Assembly: GCA_045612065.1 (NCBI GenBank)
Contig: JAZKYH010000066.1
Coordinates: 1 to 64,000 of the forward strand
Origin: UBA1189 sp045612065
GTDB taxonomy: Bacteria; Bacteroidota; Bacteroidia; Bacteroidales; Bacteroidaceae
DNA: 64,000 nucleotides
Direction: 5' to 3'
The notes beneath the pieces are model-generated. The model was not told the DNA's origin. It ran no database searches and saw only the letters and a program-made list of their open reading frames with translations. This document shows positions 19,601 to 28,608 of this stretch, piece by piece; position 1 is the first letter of the stretch; each line of letters opens with the position of its first letter. Both the position numbers and the translations under genes were made by a program.

Positions 19601-21444
19601 GTATCTATGCCATATCCGCTTTCTCCATAGTGTTTATTATTATTCTCACGGATATTGAGCATACCCAAATATTCCCCATTGAAGAAGACGTGACACGGTT
19701 GCCACGCTTGACAATCAACATAGAAGCCCGACCGACGGAATATCTCATGAATTGCCGCATCATAGATTCGGGCATACGTGTCATTTCCGCCATTGCGTAC
19801 CTGCAAGGTCTTATACTTGTTGTATGGTTTACTATTGGCGAAGATTGGGTAGTCAAACGAGTTATTTCCCTCATATACCTTACCTGCTTTCAATCGAAAA
19901 GATGACTTCATAGGCCAATTCTCATCACCTCCATAGGCTCTCGACCATCCACCTGCAATCTTAAACTCGGCCTCTTGATTTAGAACAGGACGATACTCAC
20001 CATCTTCCTTTATCAGATACTCCACATTCACAGGGCGTTCCCAATCCATATTCCAGTTACATGGCGAACTTTGCCCTTTTCCCGAAACTCCGTTAGTACC
20101 CTTGGTGTAAACACCGATCATATCATCATACAGATTTTCGGGAGCTGTGGATATACATAGTACGGGAATCTGCAGGTCATTTTCATCCTTGATAAATGTG
20201 CGGGTTATCACTTGGCTGGGCAGTTTGTCATCAGCAACCAAAGCAAAACGAAAGACTGAAGTAGCTTGCACCTCAAATACCCCAGAGCCACTCGTCAAAC
20301 CATGATTCATCGTAGGAGTAGATCCATCGGTAGTATAGCGCAACGTTGTGCCTTCAGGAATCTCGACATCGAAGCTGAACCCCTCAGTAAACAAAGTAGA
20401 CTCTACACTAACCACTGGAACCGGCAATCGTTCGTCTGCAAATGAACAATTATTATTGCTCTCGTCGGGCGTGCCATAGGCCGTCCACCCCCACTGCTCG
20501 GCACCATCAGCGATGCGGGCATAGGAGCAGCGTGCTATAGCTGGGGGATAAGTCACCGCATCGACGACACGGCCATCAACATCCAGAAGCTCTACCACGC
20601 CTCCATCCGGGTCCATCTTGAACGGAATCTGCAGATGAGCATCCGGACCGAACACTCCATCCTCGCTATTGTGGTCAAAACACAAGCAGGCATAATCTTT
20701 ACTCTTGAGAAGTCCATGGGCCAGCCCCAAGGTGAACTCCTCTACGACACCATCAATATCGGTATGCCTTATCGTAGACTTCTCCAGGGAGCATGTTGTA
20801 GAAGAGGAGTTATAGAGCTCAATCCAGCCGCCATAGTTGTACGAATGATCAATATACTGGTCCACATTGGCTACCTGTATCTCATTTATCTTTACCCCCT
20901 GCAAGTCGGTGCTATACTCATAATCCTCGCTTACTTGGTAGATTTGAAGTTCCGCAGCATGCCAGATAGAGCTGAACACACTATAACAGTTAGTCGGAGT
21001 AATACGGATATACTTGATTGGAGAGGTAATCTTAAATGGCGCAGATGTCACCCCTGAGAAACCTTGGTAAGGGAGCGACAGCTCTGCAGCATCCCACCAC
21101 ACATCCCCTTCGAGACTAACACTAATAAGCACCTCTGTCGGATGGTCATTTCCACTATTTCTTCGATGCATGTACAAACATAGTATACCCTTTGTTGGTT
21201 CGGGCAATTCAACATCTACCCAATGATAATCGGCCCTAGGAGTACTATGCCAATCGCTATGCCAATAGGTATAGGTATTGCCGTCAATAAGCGCTCCTAT
21301 GTCAGTACCCTCCACCGCATCGGTAAACGGACTACTGAGCTGACTCTTATGGGTAATAAGAGAGGTCATTCCCTCAGACTGTGCCAATAAAGTTGTACAG
21401 AACGAACCAAAGACAAAAGCTAATAAAACACGAATATTTTTCAT
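16630..21444 (-). CDS. Giant secreted CotH-kinase/lamin-tail-domain surface protein
   Basis: About 1604 residues. Order of regions: signal peptide (to about 25, ending LLAQ); F5/8 type C (discoidin) carbohydrate-binding-like region (about 35-175); a first lamin-tail domain (about 185-320, VKINEIQVANVDQY...GWIELYN); a chitobiase-type beta domain (TLRYTTDGSTPT); and a CotH kinase-like domain (about 430-800, with QVRNGGNDTY and VLFDADSAFGSTN). Further on are a beta-rich middle, a second lamin-tail domain (VRINEVSAGNSIYIND...DWVELYN) and a C-terminal tail (TYYTLNGVQVDKPTSG). CotH domains are protein kinases in spore coats; here an extracellular role is inferred. The ATG at 21444 sits about 10 bases after a GGAG; a second ATG at 21453 is only 1-2 bases after it and is less likely. 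It ends 74 bases past the mdh terminator. Confidence 0.87.
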   Translation of the reverse strand: MKNIRVLLAFVFGSFCTTLLAQSEGMTSLITHKSQLSSPFTDAVEGTDIGALIDGNTYTYWHSDWHSTPRADYHWVDVELPEPTKGILCLYMHRRNSGNDHPTEVLISVSLEGDVWWDAAELSLPYQGFSGVTSAPFKITSPIKYIRITPTNCYSVFSSIWHAAELQIYQVSEDYEYSTDLQGVKINEIQVANVDQYIDHSYNYGGWIELYNSSSTTCSLEKSTIRHTDIDGVVEEFTLGLAHGLLKSKDYACLCFDHNSEDGVFGPDAHLQIPFKMDPDGGVVELLDVDGRVVDAVTYPPAIARCSYARIADGAEQWGWTAYGTPDESNNNCSFADERLPVPVVSVESTLFTEGFSFDVEIPEGTTLRYTTDGSTPTMNHGLTSGSGVFEVQATSVFRFALVADDKLPSQVITRTFIKDENDLQIPVLCISTAPENLYDDMIGVYTKGTNGVSGKGQSSPCNWNMDWERPVNVEYLIKEDGEYRPVLNQEAEFKIAGGWSRAYGGDENWPMKSSFRLKAGKVYEGNNSFDYPIFANSKPYNKYKTLQVRNGGNDTYARIYDAAIHEIFRRSGFYVDCQAWQPCHVFFNGEYLGMLNIRENNNKHYGESGYGIDTDEMDQFELNSEIGYEQKEGTKDSFLRWLDLTKQLSFDPTNQAIWQEICDMVDVDEFCNYMAAECYIGSGDWITNSNNIKGFRSRTEDGKFHLVLFDADSAFGSTNMISSIYGLLDNYDGRYADNAGVSYLAEIFFNMLQYEPFRRQFLHAFSIVDGSVMEPERCKAIIDEMVAYTTPALAIEGNSPQSSANNLYSQISNSGKRSSRMSNMKNFWGLTEEYKVSLECNIPEARLLIEGQEVPTRKFDGTLFGPVSIATKAPAGYVFKGWKLMSNSKAQVDVLPFGSSWMYYDQGSLDDTQWKVPECGDVVWNEGAAPFGYGTVGTMADAADYNTVLDYGGDARNKRPTYYFRQEFTLSELPAVGDFFSLHYYIDDGVIFYVNGVEVGSYHCISGSAYQDFSTAYESNVAYYGTIDIPIQLLKEGTNVITAEAHNTSASSSDMFFDARLTKSVSESSIISTQELLTFNEDIISGSCQLVAMYDKLEEPSEVLESGASPVRINEVSAGNSIYINDHFKKNDWVELYNTTDGDIDVSGMYLSDNRNNPQKYQINADGSMANTVIPAYGRLIVWCDKLVPISQLHAPFKLDNADGAYIILQAEDGTWSDEMEYLEQNDWQTYGRYPDGGQHVSYQSRPSIALPNVMGVYDFASENATYWGDSLMAITLGLEKGWNWTSHNLGSKVHVSRFTGYAQHIVGQYESYVKEDTWSGNLKVLDFAAGYKIKMSEAADITLRGNLFDVDTPVSVKQGWNWLGCPLYNTTTIDVALRGYLPTEGDAIVGINGFATYEEGRWIGTLSSLSSGQAYLLKCNKEQVFYWNSLSSPVVRKAKRYSLPEKELSESVPWQVDVHAYPNVTSVIAVLELPTSEDGVVAAFCGEECRGISQEVEGLLYMNVHGEGGETLHLKAMDAQGGIYDIEQTFVLTPENVLGSRKVPFQLTVKGDDVVELSSAARAVSTTYYTLNGVQVDKPTSGVLVEKIVYENGKVVARKIVR

Positions 21445-21657
21445 GGCCGACATTCTCCTTTTTTGCGATATACAATGTTACAAGATTGGTTACTAGCGCG
21501 CCAGCACCAATCTCGTCACAAAGATAGCAATAAAATATACAAAGTCAAATTATTTGCAAGCAAACATCTTACTGTTTGGCCGCTATCGTCAAGGCAGAGA
21601 GGCATGCCACACGGCACACATTCATCACAGCAAGGCAGTAAGCTTGATTACACGAAA

Positions 21658-22788
21658 TCAGAGTCTTGTAGCTAAGCGCTTCACCATCATCGGTTTCCAA
21701 GTAGAGAAATCGCCAGCGATGATGTGTTGGCGCGCTTCCCCTACGAGCCACAAGTAGAAGGCAAGGTTATGAATGGAGGCTATCTGCATAGCTAACAGTT
21801 CCTGTGCATGGAAGAGATGACGCAGGTAGGCCTTCGTGTAGAGCGTGTCGACAACCGATGCCCCATCGGCTTCGATGGGCGAGAAGTCAAACTCCCACTT
21901 CTTGTTCTTCATATTGATGATACCATCCTTGGTAAAGAGCATACCATTGCGGCCGTTACGGGTAGGCATCACGCAGTCAAACATATCAACACCACGCTCG
22001 ATACCTTCGAGCAGATTCATCGGGGTGCCCACGCCCATCAGATAACGAGGTTTGTCGGTAGGTAGAATCTCGTTGACCACCTCAATCATCTCGTACATTT
22101 TTTCGGTAGGCTCACCTACGGCCAATCCGCCAATGGCATTGCCCTCTGCACCTTTCGAGGCGATGAACTCGGCCGACTGACGACGTAATTCGGGGTATAC
22201 GCAGCCCTGCACGATGGGAAAGAGCGACTGGTGGTAGCCATACTTGGGGTCGGTGCTGTTGAAACGGGTAAGACAGCGATCGAGCCAACGATGCGTAAGC
22301 TCCATCGATTTCTTAGCATACTGATAATCGGCATCGCCGGGAGTGCACTCATCAAACGCCATCATGATGTCGGCACCGATGGTGCGCTCAATGTCCATCA
22401 CACGCTCAGGAGTGAACAGATGCTTCGAGCCATCGATGTGTGAGCGGAACTCCACTCCCTCTTCCTTCATCTTACGGATGCCAGATAACGAGAACACCTG
22501 AAAGCCGCCACTATCAGTAAGCATCGGGCGGTCGAAGCCATTGAACTTATGCAGTCCGCCAGCCTTCTCAATGACCTCCAAGCCTGGACGCAAGTACAAG
22601 TGGTAGGTATTACCAAGGATTATCTGCGCCTTGATATCCTCTTTCAGTTCGGTGAGGTGCACCCCTTTCACACTGCCCAATGTGCCGACGGGCATAAATA
22701 TAGGCGTCTCAATTTGTCCGTGATCGGTGGTGATAAGTCCCGCACGAGCGTTGCTCTTGGGATCGGTATGTTGGAGTTGGAATTTCAT
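21658..22788 (-). CDS. tgt: Queuine tRNA-ribosyltransferase
   Basis: Tgt swaps guanine 34 for a queuine precursor in tRNAs for Asp, Asn, His and Tyr. The 376-residue protein has the barrel motifs LTDSGGFQVFSL (active-site Asp), GGLAVGEP, YLMGVGTP and DMFDCVMPTRNGRNG (second catalytic Asp). The region that normally holds the zinc ligands CxCxxC reads SPIEADGASVVDTLYTKAYL, with no Cys; only the following His is kept. Otherwise length and motifs are normal. It lies 213 bases from the CotH gene on the same strand. A TAACTTTG box at 22814-22821 (minus strand) could be its promoter. Confidence 0.95.
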   Translation of the reverse strand: MKFQLQHTDPKSNARAGLITTDHGQIETPIFMPVGTLGSVKGVHLTELKEDIKAQIILGNTYHLYLRPGLEVIEKAGGLHKFNGFDRPMLTDSGGFQVFSLSGIRKMKEEGVEFRSHIDGSKHLFTPERVMDIERTIGADIMMAFDECTPGDADYQYAKKSMELTHRWLDRCLTRFNSTDPKYGYHQSLFPIVQGCVYPELRRQSAEFIASKGAEGNAIGGLAVGEPTEKMYEMIEVVNEILPTDKPRYLMGVGTPMNLLEGIERGVDMFDCVMPTRNGRNGMLFTKDGIINMKNKKWEFDFSPIEADGASVVDTLYTKAYLRHLFHAQELLAMQIASIHNLAFYLWLVGEARQHIIAGDFSTWKPMMVKRLATRL

Positions 22789-22813
22789 TGTCTACACATT
22801 GTGGTTCAGCGTG

Positions 22814-22821
22814 CAAAGTTA
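22814..22821 (-). promoter_or_regulatory. Possible -7 box for tgt
   Basis: The minus strand reads TAACTTTG, 25 bases before the tgt start. No convincing -33 element is placed at 19-21 bases. Confidence 0.45.
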
Positions 22822-22914
22822 ATACAAATGAGCGAATAAAGCGAACTTTATTTGCAGCGAATACAAACATAACGCAATAGCGCGGATACAGAAAGCCCTA
22901 TCTGACTCTAAAAC

Positions 22915-22945
22915 TTGCAGATATAAGAATAAAAAATTACCTTTG
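22915..22945 (+). promoter_or_regulatory. Promoter of the GH20-GH33 gene
   Basis: TTG at 22915-22917, a 20-base spacer, then TACCTTTG at 22938-22945. The predicted leader to the ATG at 23014 is about 65 bases. Confidence 0.75.
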
Positions 22946-23013
22946 CAAAATGCATTATGTATGCGACAGAAAAACGGAATAAGAAAATAATCAATAACCA
23001 ATCTATTTATAAC

Positions 23014-26000
23014 ATGAAAAAGTTTTTCTACTACCCACTCATCGCCTTGATGATGTGTCTTCCCTTGGCCATGCAAGCCAAAGTGGAGCATTTGTTGCCT
23101 AAGGTGCACTCGCTCAACGTGACCAACCAACCGGCTTTTGGGTTGCAGCGTGCGGTGACCATCACTGACGTAAACAACACTGCTGCGCTGAAGAAGGTGT
23201 TCACAGACTATGACTGTACCATCCAGGATGGTGCGTCGGCTACCGTGACCGTAGAGATGGTCGACAAGATCGAGGGTGCTTACGACTACACCCTTGAGGG
23301 TTACGACAACGAGGGTTACCAGCTCATCGTCAAGACTAACGCCATCACCATCAAGGCCGTAAAGCCTGTCGGTGTCATCCGCGCAGCGCAGACACTCGCC
23401 CAGCTTGCCGAAGGTTACGAGGAGGGTGCTGCTGCCATCGATGCGGTGGAAATTACCGACTGGGCTGCCTTCAAGCTTCGTGGTTACATGCACGACGTGG
23501 GCCGCTCGTTCATCTCTGTAGAGGAGTTAAAGAAGCACATCGACCTATTATCACGTTTCAAGGTGAACACCTTTCACTGGCACTTCACCGAGAATCAGGC
23601 ATGGCGCTTTGAGGCAGATGGCTATCCCCAGCTCACCTCTGCTGAAAGCATGACTCGCTTCGAAGGCAAGTACTACACCCAAGCTCAATGCCGCGAGGTG
23701 GCAGCCTACGCTCATGAGCGTGGCGTAACCATTATCCCCGAGATTGACATGCCCGGCCATAGCGAAGCCTTCAAGCGCGCCATGGGATTCAGCATGCAGA
23801 CTGACCAGGGTGTAGAGGTGTTGAAGACGGTGCTCACTCAGGTAGCTGATGTATTCCCCCACTCGCCATACATCCACATCGGTGCCGACGAGGAGGCCAT
23901 CACATACCCCAACTTCCTTGGCATCATGGCTGACCACATTCATGGCTTGGGTCGCAAGATGGTCGTATGGAATCCCATCCGCGGTGTTGCCATCAACAAC
24001 ACTATGTGCGACATGACACAGATGTGGAGCAGCAGCGGAGCAAATATCAATGGTGTGCCCGATATAGACTGTCGCTACAACTACACCAACCACTTCGATG
24101 TATTTGCCGATGTAGTAGGTATTTACAAGAGCAATATCTACTATGCCGACAAGGGTTCGGAAGAAATCGCTGGTACTATCTCGGCTTACTGGAACGACCG
24201 CAAGACTCCTACAGAAGAAGACATTGTAAAGCAAAACAACATGTATGCCAACGTGTTGGCCAGTGCCGAGCGTGCTTGGATAGGTAGTAAGGTCAACGGC
24301 AACGAGGGCTACATCGAAAAGCTCGGTACCACACTCCCCAACTCAGGCGAAGTGTACGAAGAGTTCAAGGATTGGGAAACTCGTTTCCTCTTCCACAAAG
24401 CCAACTCACTAAAGGATGAGCCCATTCCCTACGTAAAACAGACCAATGTACGTTGGCGCATCACCGATCCCTTCCCCAATGACGGCAATAGCGCAGCGAC
24501 CTTTGCTCCCGATGCATATGCAACAACCAACACTACCGACCTGATTCCCGAAACCTTTACACACGAAGGTAAGACCTATTATACTGGTATGGCTACTGGT
24601 GCGGGTATCTATCTGCGCCACGTGTGGGGCAACAACATCATCCCCACCTATTATGGCAGCACCAACTATAGCAACATGACATCCTATGCATGGACCTACG
24701 TATACTCACCCAAAGCACAGACGGTGGGTGCACAGATTGAGTTTCAGAACTACGGACGTTCAGAAAAGGACAGTGCTCCCGATGCTGGCAAATGGGACCG
24801 CAAAGGCTCGGACATTTGGCTTAATGGCACACGCATTGCTCCTCCCACATGGGACAACACTGGCAAGAGCATCAATAACGAGGTAGACCTCGGTAACGAG
24901 AACTTCACCGCCCGTACCCCCATCGAGGTGCAGCTCAACAAAGGTTGGAACAAGGTGTTCATCAAACTTCCCTATGTCGGAGCTGGTGGTGTACGCCTCA
25001 ACAAGTGGATGTTTACCTTCGTACTCACCGACCTTGAAGGCAAGAACGCCGTTGAGGGGCTCATCTACTCGCCCAACCAATGCATGGACGAAGCAACCGA
25101 GCTCGTAGCAGCTAAGGTGAGCGAGATCAAACGCGACCGCGGCAACCTCATCGGCACAGCCATTGGTCTCTGGCCCGAGAGCGCAGCTACTACACTCGAC
25201 GCCAAGGTTAAGGAGATTGAGTCCACCTATTCGGCTACCAAGACCGCTGAGGAGCGTGCCGCTCAAGTAAAAGAGTTAGAGGCTGCATGGACAACCTTTG
25301 CAGCATCGCTTACCGCCGCCAACATGAACCAACCCCAAGCGGTGAAGTTCTACCGTATGTATACCCCACAGCGTGGCAACCGCTACCCTACTTCAAAGGG
25401 TGCAGGCAATGCTATTGTAGGTGAGACAGCACCTTCAAACAACTCCATTTGGAAGTTTGTGACTCGCGCCGATGGCACCTTCAATATCATTAACGCCATA
25501 GACGGAAGCTACATTTCACCTGCAAGCAATAACAACGCAGCTCTGAACACCGTATCTGCAGAGCCTACTACTGGTTGGACACTTAGCCCTGCAGCTACCA
25601 AAGGATTGGTAATCTTCACCAGCGGAAGTGTGCAGTTCAACCAACAGAACAACGGTAATTTCCATCTACTCAACTGGGGTAGCGGAACCAACACTTCCGA
25701 TACAGGTTGCCAATACCAGGTCGAAGAGGTAGACCTAGTGATCGCACCCCGTCCTCTCGCATCACTGTTCCAACTCGACGGCAAGACCCTCCCTTATGCC
25801 GTGGAGGATGACGAGCTTGTAAATAAGGTATTTTCTCAAGAGGACATCACCATTGCCATCGACGTGACCATGCCTGCATCCATATCGGGCAACACACGTT
25901 ATGCCCTCGTATGTGCTGCAAACCCTACTAAAGCTGTCACTGGAGCCACAAAGACAAATTCCCCCTATATTGCCTACGGCTTCAATGGCAGCAATCCTGT

Positions 26001-28524
26001 CTACTTGCCTTCATCTGCAAATGGTGACAAATTCACCTACAGAGATTTCTCGGCTGCAGCAAACACCAATTACAAAGTGGTGTATGTAGTGGACAAGACC
26101 AACAAGAAACTCTCCATCTACGTAGACGGTGCACTGAAAAGCTCAGCCAACTTTCCCGTTCAAGGTTACGAATTGCAGTCATTCAGCAACTTTACGACAG
26201 CTGACGCCAATCTCTTCATCGGTGGTGGTATAGTGAACAACACCACCGCACACGACAAGTTTAACGGCACCATCCATGCCGTACACTTCTTCGCTGGTGC
26301 CCTCAGTGCTGATGAGGTAGCAGCCATCGAATACACCGCAGGCCAAGAGGAGGAAGAAGAAGACGTATTGGACACCGATGAATTGGAAAGCACAATCATC
26401 AGCAACATCGACGAATTTGAGAACGGTGGTGTATACACCTTCGTTACCAAACGCGGATGGATGGGTGCCGCTCAAGGTAGCAACAACGTAATCTCTACAG
26501 CACGCACACAGGTCAGCCCTGCAGCTGCGCCCAACAACAAATACTTCCAATGGTTGGTGTACAAGTCTGCACGAGGTAACTACTATCTTTATAATGTAGG
26601 TAAAAAGAAATTCATGGGCGTACAGAGCGCCAACAACACAGACGTGCCTTTTGTGGACAGCCCTGCCGGCAAGACACTAACTTTTAAGAAGAGCGGTTCG
26701 ACCGAATACCCCATCATGTTCTCTACCGACAATGCAGGTGTGGTTAACCATAGTTCTAACCACGGAGGAGGCCTCATCACATGGACGGGCGGTTGGAACA
26801 ACCTGAACGACGATGGTAGCAACCACAAGGTGACTCGCGTGAAGCGCTTGGGCACCGATGACCTGAAGAGCATTGCTGACCTCATAGAGGGATACGACGC
26901 ATGCATCCATGTAACTGCAGAGGTAGAGGGATTGACAGAAACTAATCCCAACACCCATTACGGCAGTGTAAGAGCGACAAGCGGCACCAATGCTATACTG
27001 ACCAACCTAAAGAGAGGTGCAGGTGTAATCGTAGCAGACTATGACGGCACAAAAGCGACCACTATCGACTTTGCTCGCGCATACCGCGGCTTCGAGTTTA
27101 TAGGCTATTTTATAGGCGAACGAGAGCTGGGCAAGAGTTTCGAACTCACCGCAGAGGTAAAGGCACTTATCACCGAGACTACTCCTCTCGTAGCAAAGTT
27201 TGCCCCCTCCAACGATGTCACCCTCTTCTACGACGACGATGAGTTCTCATACCGCATCCCCGCCATCGGCAAAACTGCTACAGGTCGTCTCATCGCAGTG
27301 AGCGACTATCGCCACAGCCTTGACGACATAGGACGCTACAACTTTGGAACCGCTACTCCCGGTATCGACCTTGTTATCCGTACCAGTGACGACAATGGCA
27401 AGACTTGGAGCGAAACGAAGACCATTGCTGCTGGTTCGGGCAAGCGAGGCACAGATGATTGTGCATACGGTGATGCTGCTATTGCTGTTGTAGGCCAGCA
27501 AGTACTCGTAATGGCAGCAGCGGGTGACGTGATGTTCGGTAATGGTAATGCCACCTCACACAACAGAACCGTACGCGTGTTCAGTGAGGACAACGGTGTT
27601 ACCTGGACTAAAGAGGACATCTCAGAACGTCTGTTTATCGGCGCTAATGCCACCATACAGAATGGCTACTCGGCTTTCTTCGGTAGCGGTAAGCTGGCTG
27701 TAGACGAGAACTACAACGGTACAGGAAAGGCACGTATCTACGGAGCTATGCTTCTGAAGAAAGAGGGCTATAATGCAGCCATCTATGCCATCTATACCGA
27801 CGACCTCGGTTTGAACTGGAGTATCCTCGGCGGAAGCCAAACTCCTGTAACCTCTAACGATGAGCCCAAGGTGGAGATACTTCCCAGCGGACAGATCGTA
27901 CTCAGCGTACGCCGTGGTGGTGGCCGTCAATTTAACGTGTTCACCTATACAGACAAAGCAACCAATGCCGGCACATGGGGCAGCAACGTCAATGGTTGCG
28001 GCAATGGCGGAAGCAACACTTGTAATGGAGAAATCTACTGCATCGATGCATTGAATGCCAATGGCAAGGCTGTGAAGTTGTTGTTACAGTCGCAGCCCAA
28101 AGGTGGTAGCGGACTCTATGACCGCCGCGACGTGACTATTTGGTACAAGGAAATCACTAATGCCAAATACACCTCGGAGCAAATTGCTGCCGACTGGACT
28201 CAGGGCTTGCAGGTAAGCAGCCAGCAGAGCGCCTATAGTGCCATGGCATTGCAGGCCGACGGCAAAATTGCCTTCTTCTTCGAGGAGGCTCCCTGCTATG
28301 GTGACGACCAAGCCAAGGGCTACTGTATGGCATACGTTCCGCTCACTGTTGAGGATATTACTGGTGGCAAGTACACCACAGACCCTTCGACTACAGGCAT
28401 TGACACGGTGGAGTCAGGACTCAACTATCAACCCTCAACTTTCTACGACCTCACAGGCCGCAAGGTTGAGAAAGCTGAACGCGGCATCTATATCGTGGAC
28501 GGCAAGAAAGTAGTGATAAAGTGA
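23014..28524 (+). CDS. Two-enzyme secreted glycosidase: GH20 beta-hexosaminidase fused to GH33 sialidase
   Basis: 1836 residues. A signal peptide (1-22) is followed by a GH20 N-terminal domain (about 25-150) and the GH20 barrel (about 152-480) with FHWHFTENQAWR, EIDMPGHS and the catalytic pair D292-E293 in HIGADEEA. A middle section contains beta modules, a helical stretch near 700-760 and a LamG-like region near 920-1100. The GH33 propeller starts at Y1413-R-I-P, with DYRHSLDDIG and Asp boxes SDDNGKTW, SEDNGVTW and TDDLGLNW. The tail (FYDLTGRKV...GIYIVDGKKVVIK) resembles a type IX sorting end. It should remove sialic acid and then N-acetylhexosamine from one glycan chain. The frame runs to 22957, but the ATG at 23014 gives the signal peptide. 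The next sialidase starts 84 bases on with no terminator. Confidence 0.93.
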   Translation: MKKFFYYPLIALMMCLPLAMQAKVEHLLPKVHSLNVTNQPAFGLQRAVTITDVNNTAALKKVFTDYDCTIQDGASATVTVEMVDKIEGAYDYTLEGYDNEGYQLIVKTNAITIKAVKPVGVIRAAQTLAQLAEGYEEGAAAIDAVEITDWAAFKLRGYMHDVGRSFISVEELKKHIDLLSRFKVNTFHWHFTENQAWRFEADGYPQLTSAESMTRFEGKYYTQAQCREVAAYAHERGVTIIPEIDMPGHSEAFKRAMGFSMQTDQGVEVLKTVLTQVADVFPHSPYIHIGADEEAITYPNFLGIMADHIHGLGRKMVVWNPIRGVAINNTMCDMTQMWSSSGANINGVPDIDCRYNYTNHFDVFADVVGIYKSNIYYADKGSEEIAGTISAYWNDRKTPTEEDIVKQNNMYANVLASAERAWIGSKVNGNEGYIEKLGTTLPNSGEVYEEFKDWETRFLFHKANSLKDEPIPYVKQTNVRWRITDPFPNDGNSAATFAPDAYATTNTTDLIPETFTHEGKTYYTGMATGAGIYLRHVWGNNIIPTYYGSTNYSNMTSYAWTYVYSPKAQTVGAQIEFQNYGRSEKDSAPDAGKWDRKGSDIWLNGTRIAPPTWDNTGKSINNEVDLGNENFTARTPIEVQLNKGWNKVFIKLPYVGAGGVRLNKWMFTFVLTDLEGKNAVEGLIYSPNQCMDEATELVAAKVSEIKRDRGNLIGTAIGLWPESAATTLDAKVKEIESTYSATKTAEERAAQVKELEAAWTTFAASLTAANMNQPQAVKFYRMYTPQRGNRYPTSKGAGNAIVGETAPSNNSIWKFVTRADGTFNIINAIDGSYISPASNNNAALNTVSAEPTTGWTLSPAATKGLVIFTSGSVQFNQQNNGNFHLLNWGSGTNTSDTGCQYQVEEVDLVIAPRPLASLFQLDGKTLPYAVEDDELVNKVFSQEDITIAIDVTMPASISGNTRYALVCAANPTKAVTGATKTNSPYIAYGFNGSNPVYLPSSANGDKFTYRDFSAAANTNYKVVYVVDKTNKKLSIYVDGALKSSANFPVQGYELQSFSNFTTADANLFIGGGIVNNTTAHDKFNGTIHAVHFFAGALSADEVAAIEYTAGQEEEEEDVLDTDELESTIISNIDEFENGGVYTFVTKRGWMGAAQGSNNVISTARTQVSPAAAPNNKYFQWLVYKSARGNYYLYNVGKKKFMGVQSANNTDVPFVDSPAGKTLTFKKSGSTEYPIMFSTDNAGVVNHSSNHGGGLITWTGGWNNLNDDGSNHKVTRVKRLGTDDLKSIADLIEGYDACIHVTAEVEGLTETNPNTHYGSVRATSGTNAILTNLKRGAGVIVADYDGTKATTIDFARAYRGFEFIGYFIGERELGKSFELTAEVKALITETTPLVAKFAPSNDVTLFYDDDEFSYRIPAIGKTATGRLIAVSDYRHSLDDIGRYNFGTATPGIDLVIRTSDDNGKTWSETKTIAAGSGKRGTDDCAYGDAAIAVVGQQVLVMAAAGDVMFGNGNATSHNRTVRVFSEDNGVTWTKEDISERLFIGANATIQNGYSAFFGSGKLAVDENYNGTGKARIYGAMLLKKEGYNAAIYAIYTDDLGLNWSILGGSQTPVTSNDEPKVEILPSGQIVLSVRRGGGRQFNVFTYTDKATNAGTWGSNVNGCGNGGSNTCNGEIYCIDALNANGKAVKLLLQSQPKGGSGLYDRRDVTIWYKEITNAKYTSEQIAADWTQGLQVSSQQSAYSAMALQADGKIAFFFEEAPCYGDDQAKGYCMAYVPLTVEDITGGKYTTDPSTTGIDTVESGLNYQPSTFYDLTGRKVEKAERGIYIVDGKKVVIK

Positions 28525-28608
28525 AGGCTGAGAAAAAGTCACTTGAAACATAAACAATAAAGACAAGCTCAAATAAAGTCAGTCTCTAAAATTCAACAAC
28601 ACAAAACA

